64,000 nucleotides of DNA. Source: Paracyclopina nana (taxonomy: Eukaryota; Arthropoda; Copepoda; Cyclopoida; Cyclopettidae). The position numbers and the translations under genes are program-made. A model generated the notes under the pieces. It did no database searches. It was not told the origin of the DNA and saw only the letters and a program-made list of their open reading frames with translations. The stretch spans positions 5,399,001 through 5,463,000 of the forward strand of contig JAGUCH010000008.1 in the NCBI GenBank assembly GCA_019096065.1, read 5' to 3'. The stretch's first letter is position 1, and each line of letters opens with the position of its first letter. Positions 56,787 through 64,000 of the stretch are shown here, in pieces.

Positions 56787-58923
56787 TCAGCTCGAGGCCA
56801 CGGCCGTAGTTTTGTCCGGCGAATTTTCCGAGGCTGTCAGTAAGCTCGGCGAGGTTCCCTGAATCTTTGGTGAATACAGTGTCGAGGACGAGGCTGAAGT
56901 GATTGACCTCGGCGAGCCGAGGCCGGAATCCACGGATTGCGGATTATTCGAGGCCGTCGAGGCTGACCCGGAAGTTCTCCTCTGCTGCTGCTGAGGAGGC
57001 TGCTGCTTCAATCCCCCCAACTTGTTGCTCGTGGACTCGTCCAAGGCCGTCGTCGAGGTCAGCACAGGCATGGCGAAGGACGGCGAGGCTGCCGAGGTCG
57101 AGGTCAACGTTGAGGCCGCCGAGGTCGAGGTCGGCGAATGGGCAGGGCTTAAGCAGCTTTCACTCGTGGTGGGCGTGGCTAGCATCAGGTCATTGGCGAC
57201 CTCACTCAGCTCGCTGCCGTTGCTCGAGGTCGTGGTGACGTCATTGAGGCCACTCGAGGCTGCTGCAGCTGAATCGGGGGCTTGACTTGTGGCAGCGGCC
57301 TCGGTGTCCTTGTCGTAAATGCTGGCCAGCCACTCGGCCAGCTTCAAGGTGTACTCTTTTTGGCTGGAGGACATGGAGAAGACCTTGGCCTCAGTGGCCT
57401 CGGCCATGGCAACGGCGTTGGGCACGTTTTGCGCCACGCACTCATCTTTGAGCCTCGACAGAAGGCTCTTCCTTAGATCGCCCATGGAGGCCTTCCAATC
57501 CATGAGAGGCTCGATCTGAGGTCGGCCTCCGGCATTGTTGGCCATAAAGTCACCGATGACGGGGTCGCCGAGGTCCGACCCATCGAAGCTCGACCCCATC
57601 ATGTCGGCAGACATCATGTTGCTGTTGTACCCGTTGCTGGGGTTGAACATGTTGTCGTTGTTGTACGGCCTCATACTCTGCTGATAGTTGTTGAAGTTGC
57701 CGGTGGCCATTTGCTGTTGCTGCGGCCTCATGAGGCCGCCCGAGGCCGCCACCGCCGGCCGCATGTAGCCTCCGCCATTTCCCATAAAATCCTGCTGCGG
57801 CTGCTGCTGCTGGTGGTGCTGATTGTTGTAGTTCCCACCGCCGAAATTCGAGTCGAAGCTCGCGCTCATCCTCAGGGCTTGCATGGAGTCGTTCGGGTGG
57901 TGGCCCGAGGGCGAGTACATGGGCTGTTGGCACGAATTCGGGCTGCCGAATCTGTAGGCGCCCGCGGGCGGCGCCACGCCCTCCATTCCGTTGCCGCCGT
58001 AATTAGGCGCGACGGCGGGCCTGCTGCCGTAGCCGTTGTTGAACTCGTACGAGTTGTTGATGGGTCGCATGGGCATCACTGGAGGCTGCCGCTGCTGCTG
58101 AGGCTGCTGTTGAGGCTGCTGGTGTCTGTAGTACCCTCCCTGGTTACTCATCATGGCTGCCTTGTTGGGATCGACCCACTGCTGCTGCTGCTCATTGTAG
58201 AACCTCTGGTGAGGCTGAGGCCGAGGCTGCTGAGGCTGCATGTGCTTTTGAGGCTGCATGACGACGTTGTTGTACATGCTGCCGTTGTTCCAGTTGTTGC
58301 CCCCGTTCATCTGTTGGTGATGGGGTGGCGCCCTCAGAGGCTGCTGAGGCTGCCTGTAGTAATTTTCCGAGGTCGGCCTGAATTGCAGCCTCTCCTGCAT
58401 GGTGGCGTAGACCTTGCTTAATTGAGGATAGTCGGCCACTAAGCCTTTGGCCTCATCGGCCTTCCCCTCTTTCATCAAGTCCACCAACCTCTTGGCCAGC
58501 CCGTTGTCACCCACCATGGGGGGCGGGGACCTCACGCCCATGGGGCCACCCCCACCACGCCCCTTCTCCATCAAGGCTTGGGCCAAAAGGCGGCCTCCAT
58601 TTCCATTACTACTGCTGCTGCTGATGTTGTTGTTGTTGTTCATGTTGGGGTTGTCCTGGTAGGAGTCGAGGCCCGAGGCTGCCATGAGGTCAGAGTCCAT
58701 TTTCTGCGACTTGATCCCAATCATGGACTCGTCTCCGGGCTCATCCAGCTTGCGTTTTTCACCCGCTCCACCCGAATGGATTTGGCTTCCATTCGAGGTC
58801 GTCCGGATGAGGCGGTCTCGAAGCATCTCCTTGTCCGACTTGGGGCTGGGCATGTCGGCCAACAAGGCATCGAGGTCGTTGAGCTCGGTGCCCGACATGC
58901 TTCCACCATTTAGCATTGAGCCC
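56787..58923 (-). CDS. KIX-domain, Gln/Asn-rich coactivator-like protein
   Basis: One long exon gives 709 residues from the ATG at 58916, preceded by an acceptor (cttttttccag) so further 5' exons are likely. Near the N-terminus is an LxxLL-like motif (NDLDALLADM). A long low-complexity region rich in Gln, Asn, Gly, Pro and Met follows. Residues about 475-545 form a KIX-like domain: MDWKASMGDLRKSLLSRL, then AKVFSMSSSQKEYTLKLAEW, matching the helix pattern of CBP/p300 and MED15 KIX domains that bind transactivators. The tail is Ser/Thr/Pro-rich and ends at TGA. No TAZ, bromo, HAT or ZZ domain follows. The exon is far richer in G+C than its surroundings. Role by inference: nuclear coactivator adaptor. 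Confidence 0.72.
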
Positions 58924-61005
58924 CTGGAAAAAAGATATCAGGGTGAAGCTGAGGTGCTACTGAAAAAAATTGCTCAGCTTGTTCTATCACTAACTTTTAT
59001 TATCTTATCAGGATATGGAGCTAGTGTGAGTGAACTGAAGGAGGCGTGTAAGGCTGGAAAAGGAGCGAAGCGCCGCGCAAAAAACTGTTTGGAATCTGTT
59101 GAAATCGTGGTACATAAGTTGATGCCCCTTTGTCATACCGATTGTGCAAATGAGTAACCATTCCAACTTTGCTCAACTGTGGTGACTTAAGGCTGACTAT
59201 GAAACATTGTTTCGATGCATACAAATGATTTTTTTTATAAAAAACCTTGCTGGCCTAGCAACACAATCGAATAACAGTCAGTTAGAAAATATGTAAGCAA
59301 AGGCATAAAAACAGCGAGAGAAGCTGATGCTTGTGGATGATGCCAAAAGAACTGTTATAATGTGCTAGAAAGTGTAGCTGAGTTGAAATGCTTAACCTTG
59401 TTGCGAAAAAAGGGTAAATATCAATGACTTGTAAAAGTGCAACAGGTTTAAGAAAAAAAACGTTACCAACGTCATGAGAAACAGATGCATTTTTTTATTC
59501 ACTCTTTAGTGAAACTTTGCTACACAGCTTGCATGGCGCATTTCAATTCAAAAGCAGAGTAAAACTTGAAGAGCTTTACAGAAAACTAACTGCACAAGGC
59601 TACAGCAGCTTTGTGTGTTTGACTGATGTCCTTTTTGACAAACTTGTTAGATTCATTCAAGTCACCAATGTTTACTTTTTTCCCAAGACAAGGTTTGGCA
59701 ATTCAAGTCAGCAACAATTTTTAACGCATCCTCTCATTACACTCGTCATCGTATCTTCAATACATAAAATTCATTTTTTAGCGAATAAGCCTCAAAGGTA
59801 AGCTAATTCATAATTCTTCACTTCCTATGATAAAGTTTCATAATATTTCCACGTATTTTCTGCCTTTGGACGTCTACTACTACACAGCTGTGTAGCACTA
59901 CATTGCTCTAGAGGCGCTCAGAGTTGAGCAAGGTGCGCGCGGTTGCAGCTTTGCACAAGCAAGGTGACTTCTCTGCTCCAACTGCTGATGCATTATTCTA
60001 CCACGTTTCTGGCATTTTCCCCTATATACTGCTACTACAACATATACTGTGTGTAGTGGAGTTGCTCTCTGCTACTGCTGCTCCTGCGAATATCAGGCAG
60101 GCTCGCTGTGCTTAGAGCTGGCCTTAAAGGCCGCCAAGCAAGGCCTTACAGAGCAGCAGGAGCATACTACATACTACTACAACAAATTCGGCCTCATAAA
60201 ACGATTTCTTTTTTTCCAGCTTTCTCCATGCTGCTTTTTGTTGCCATGCTTTCACGCAACCTACCTAGGCCACAAAGGTACTACATTTTTACCACAAAAG
60301 TCAGCAGGAAAATGAAGGCCGAAATTGGCATCAATTTGTTGTGTAGAATTTACAAGGCCATTGTTTAGAGGAAAAAGGCACCGAAAGTGGCTTTTTTCCC
60401 AAACATTATTTCTAGGCCTTTACATACTTGGAGGCCAGCGAGATAAGGAAAAATTGCGATAAGGCCCTGATTTTGGATGTGTCATTAGTAAGGCAAATTT
60501 TTCAATGATGCAAGGCCATTAGTTGATTATAGCCTTTCAAAAAAGGATTTAAGGCCTTTTCAAGTTTTCCTGGTATGCATTAGCTCTTTTGAGGCTGCTC
60601 CATATCGAATATGGCTCTTTTGAAGCCTTCAATTGGCCTTTTTACAGACACAATTACCTAAGGTTTTGTCAAATTCGGAACATTTTTGGTAGACCTTGGA
60701 AGTTTCCAGACTTCTTAAACATGTTAACTTCCCTGTCAAAAGGCTTACAAAAATGATGAATTCTTTGAAACTTTGAAATTGCGCTAAATTACTGAAAATG
60801 ACAGCATGGGCTCAACAAAACTTAACGCCTAATATTCTAACAAAGGAAAAGAGAATTGAAACAATGCATGCATAAACTGAAGAGAGCTAGCAAAAACTGG
60901 CTCCATTTTGCGATCTCGGAGAGATAAAACATCCAATTTCTAAACGTTTTCCTTCTTCATGCTAGCTGATCTAACATAATAACCTTAAAGCAAATTTCAC
61001 CTTAC
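58924..61005. other. Probable large first intron of the KIX gene
   Basis: 2082 bp between the KIX exon acceptor and a strong upstream donor (AAG|GTAAGG at 61006/61005). No other gene is supported. From about 60100 to 60660 the words aaggcc and ggcctt recur many times in both orientations. Confidence 0.4.
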
Positions 61006-61052
61006 CTTGTGGAAGGAGGAGTTGGAGAGCGGGAAAAGTAGTCGAAATCCAA
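61006..61052 (-). CDS. Candidate 5' exon of the KIX gene
   Basis: 47 nt between a possible acceptor (ttttcaag) and the donor AAG|GTAAGG. Joined to the KIX exon in phase 2 it reads LDFDYFSRSPTPPSTR then GSMLNGG, with no stop. It has no ATG, so a further 5' exon would be needed, or the segment is untranslated leader. Confidence 0.3.
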
Positions 61053-61659
61053 CTTGAAAATTCAGCAATTGGTGCGTCGTAACAAATTGAGTAAAGGCCA
61101 GCTAGCACTAGTTGATGTATATAATAAGAGTCCACTATATTGACTTCTAGGCTAGGGTGAAGATAATGGTGTTGTTGTTGTGAGCTCGGCTCGTTCCATT
61201 CTGACGTTGTCCGAGCAGCTTCCAGCCTTACTTAGCTTTGGTGGGACCGGAGGCGGGAGATGTCCTCACCAGCTAAGCAAGGCGCGAGCCGGCGGACCGG
61301 CCCGGCCAAAACAGCTGCTGCTGCTGAGGCCATGTATACACATGCCCACCTACCTTGCTGGCTTCGCTGCTCACAGCTGCGAGCCAAGCACTAGAAGAGC
61401 TGCATGCGCGAGGAGCAACTCAGGGCTGATCCAAAATTTACTCGACTGCTCAAGCTGACAACAGGTGCATGCTTTTTTTGGCTAGTTTGAAGTAAGGGCG
61501 TACGGGTCAGTACGAGTTGGTAGCGCGCGTACCGGACCGACTCGCTGCTCGGCCATGCTGCGCTCCTATTGGCCAATGGGACTACGGCAGTTTAAAAATT
61601 CGTTAGATCCGAAAGCGTGATTGGGTCGTATCTTTGGCTTGGTATATGGCCATTTGCGC

Positions 61660-61855
61660 TCAGCAGTCAGCTGATCACGATGGAGGCTGACCGCTGGATC
61701 AGGCCATGCACTCAGCTGATTGCCGACAACTTTTGTTTGAATCAGCTGATTTGAAAACCAATTTAGTCTAGTTCATTGAAAATAGGCTGATGCTAGCAAG
61801 AAAGTCAGCTGATTGAGCCGATGCAGCGGCGCACGTGTCACAATCAGCTGACGCA
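61660..61855. promoter_or_regulatory. Cluster of CAGCTG E-boxes, candidate enhancer or promoter module
   Basis: CAGCTG occurs at 61668, 61713, 61743, 61806 and 61845, mostly within the longer word TCAGCTGAT, plus one CACGTG at 61832. Five palindromic E-boxes in about 185 bp far exceed chance. Such clusters bind bHLH dimers in animal enhancers. It lies upstream of the KIX gene's likely start. Function is inferred. Confidence 0.45.
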
Positions 61856-63736
61856 AGCTTCTTTACAACTTTACGCTAGCTTCTTTGCAACTTTACGTAA
61901 GCTTGGCAGGTGCTAGGTGGTCGGGTTAATTTTTGCCCAGCCTTTTTGAGAGTTGCATGCATGCATGGAGGTGGCTCGTGTGCTCGTCTTTCTTTCTTCT
62001 TTCTCTTCGACGTCGTCGTATCAGTGCATGGATTTGACGTCGTCGCGGCGCCGCCGAAAAATCGCAGCTGCTTTGCGCTGTCGCTGCTCGACGTCGATGG
62101 CGTAGCCATTTCAGGATAAGTTTCGTCCTCTCCTGGATCATCGAGTGGCCGCTCGCACGCGTTGCATGGTAAGCAAAGCAAAGTGGCACAACGTTCGGTT
62201 CATGGCCTCCTCCATGCACACGCGCATATACACACACACCGCGAAACGTCGTCGCGCCACACTGGGCAAAAAAGATGCGCAAAAAACACCCCAATGACAC
62301 CTGTTAACTCGAAAAAACCAAATTTTTTCAGGGTGGCCCGTGGGCCGAGGCTGGCCCGAGGCCGCTCTCAAAACGTCCTAATGATGGCGAAGTATGGCAA
62401 TTTTTTCAAGAAAAATATTTCGAGTTGGCCCAGGCCGAAAAATTAATCATGGCAGTGAAAGGCAAATAGGGGCGAAAAATGTGGTTTGCGGTTTTTTTTT
62501 GCCCTATCGAGGGATGTGCCCAGTGTGTCAAGCTGCTCTTCTCGGAGCCCGAGGTGCCGGTACGCGTCTACACATGACACCCCCAACACTCACATATGAT
62601 CCGGACATGTCCGGACCCCGCAAAACTGTGTACATTGTACATGACGCTACGTTATTATGCTACTTCAGAGTGCAAAAACTATGAAATGCCTTGAAATCAC
62701 TTTTGCTCTCTGGTACACATGAAACGGCCCGCCGCCCTCACTTGCAGCCTGCCCGCTTTCGGCTCTTCAGATCAGCCCGTCAACGGATTCGAGAGGAGAA
62801 AGCTTCGAGACCGTTTAACCTGCACCAGATACCATCACCTGTCTGGCTGCATAGCCGCATATACCAAGGTTATGCTGTAGCCATGCATGGTACATACTGC
62901 TAAGGAAAGTTCTTCAATGATTTTACTGCACTCTTCTGGTAAATTCAAGTTAAATCAAGGCATGCTTCAGCTCATGCTCATCTATTAAATGAAGTGGTAT
63001 CTTGTACTATGTTCAAATTGAAATATACCAACTAGCGCAATGCCAGCAAATGGAAGCATGCCGTACTCAATTCGAAGCCTCGATCCAGTCGCAATTATGA
63101 GCCATTAGCTGCTAGCAGTGATAACAGCATTACCATATCTCTGCTAGGGTCAAAATTCGACTTTGAACTTGTTTTACCGGATATTTTGCCCAGAAACAAC
63201 TCTACTTTATTCTGGAAGCATGAATAATAATGCAAACAGACATAGCTTTTTCCACTATAGCATTCATAAATTGATAGCTCCCAAATGTTCTGGTAAATTT
63301 GTATAGAAAGCAGCGGCATTAATTATGATTCATTGAGTGTCTAGACTGAATGCAAAGAATGATTTTTAACTCGAAATAAACTGTTTACCACCAAAAATGT
63401 TCGCAACAAGTGACTGTAGTAGCATTTTGGGAGCTTTCTCGTTTTCCCTCCATTTCTGAGAAGTTGATGTTACGTTCAGATTTCTCCACTGTTTTAGTGA
63501 AAATGTTGCACTCTCTACTTTTTACTTTTCTTTTTATCAGCTATGTCTAAAGGCTGAAAATGAAATCGCTACTTTTCACAAATTGTACTACTGCCACGCG
63601 TATTTTAGGTGTATTTTTGCAATCACGAAGTGCTACCGCAAAAGTCTATAATTCGCATTGTTTTCCAGTTTATCTAATTTCACATCAACAGAATTGATTG
63701 AACAACTTTTAGTACGAGCCAAAAACTTGAGTTGCT
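61856..63736. other. Intergenic DNA, CpG-rich at its left side
   Basis: 61860-62700 has many CpGs, (CA)n-type words near 62215-62240 and antisense open frames without recognisable products. A 22-bp direct repeat (agcttctttgcaactttacg type) lies at 61855-61898. The right half is AT-rich and featureless. Confidence 0.35.
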
Positions 63737-64000
63737 ATGAAGCTGCTTTTTTCTTGTTCCATAATTGCAGCTCTATTTGGCGTTTGTTTTAATATTCTCA
63801 CGAATGGAACAGTTAATAATGGAACCAGAGCACCAGCTTGGCAGGTTAAGCATATTATTTTTTAGCTCTTTAAAAAGTGTGTACTGATGTCTGTATTTGC
63901 AATAGGAATTTTTCATAGAAGTCAAGTCATCATTTGCTATGCCAGACATGGGCAATTTTACTAATGCAGTGAACGATTTGGAATCAACTTTTAGCAAGGA
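63737..64000 (+). CDS. 5' end of a secreted protein gene (runs off the right edge)
   Basis: Exon 1 (63737-63844) encodes a clear signal peptide (MKLLFSCSIIAALFGVCFN) and a short Asn-rich stretch with NGT glycosylation sites. A 61-bp GT-AG intron in phase 0 follows, then exon 2 from 63906, open to the edge (EFFIEVKSSFAMPDMGNFTN). I do not recognise the family from these 67 residues. Confidence 0.5.

Noticed and set aside
56903..58913. Several plus-strand frames (up to 236 codons) over the KIX exon
   Set aside because: Antisense frames in GC-rich, repeat-like coding DNA, with no recognisable domain. The minus frame has the KIX motif and a proper start.
1..64000. CRISPR arrays, operons or bacterial features
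   Set aside because: Introns, SINEs, Pol III genes and an LTR element show eukaryotic DNA, and the tandem arrays lack spacer structure.

Overview
The window reads as a piece of an arthropod nuclear genome, most likely a crustacean or an early-branching hexapod. The reasons are a gustatory receptor with the arthropod TYhhhhhQF signature, a tandem pair of ionotropic-receptor-like genes, an arthropod-type SMYD protein, many 50-75 bp GT-AG introns, AT-rich intergenic DNA, two intact nuclear tRNA genes, tRNA-derived SINEs and an LTR retrotransposon. The species cannot be fixed from the sequence. Exon models were built by hand from open frames, splice consensus and phase, and no database was consulted.

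Left part (1-6.4 kb): a minus-strand gene for a membrane protein with one Lin-12/Notch repeat (LNR) followed by a long Thr/Ser-rich and Pro-rich mucin-like stalk runs off the left edge. Head-to-head with it is a plus-strand PRDM-type regulator with a PR domain, a CtBP-type PLDLS motif and six C2H2 zinc fingers. About 6.8 kb with no convincing gene follows (6.4-13.2 kb).

Middle part (13-32.5 kb): a gustatory receptor (minus), tRNA-Pro(CGG) (plus) and the 3' half of an unrecognised minus-strand gene whose C-terminus carries an LC3-interacting-like motif. From 18.4 to 30.4 kb the DNA is dominated by repeats: mirrored blocks of short degenerate repeats, a perfect 21-bp hairpin, SINE modules that end in very stable GGCC-centred hairpins, and two foldback elements.

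32.6-38.3 kb holds one complete minus-strand Ty3/gypsy-type LTR retrotransposon. The two 241-bp LTRs look identical and are flanked by a 4-bp duplication. Gag, protease and integrase are present, and gag-pol shows a textbook -1 frameshift signal. The reverse-transcriptase core and RNase H, however, are replaced by about 1.46 kb of in-frame tandem repeats. This is the most unusual object in the window.

40-54.5 kb is gene-dense: two tandem ionotropic-receptor-like genes (plus), a gamma-glutamyltransferase (minus) with a tRNA-Lys(CTT) inside one intron, an FMRFamide-receptor-like GPCR (minus) and a SMYD-type SET/MYND protein (minus). Several introns here appear to use GC or even GA donors.

56.8-64 kb: a GC-rich, Gln/Asn-rich KIX-domain coactivator-like protein (minus) with a possible distant 5' exon, a cluster of CAGCTG E-boxes upstream of it, and the first two exons of a secreted protein cut by the right edge. 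Chemosensory and peptide receptors (one GR, two IRs, one GPCR) make up much of the gene content, but nothing indicates that the genes form a single pathway.
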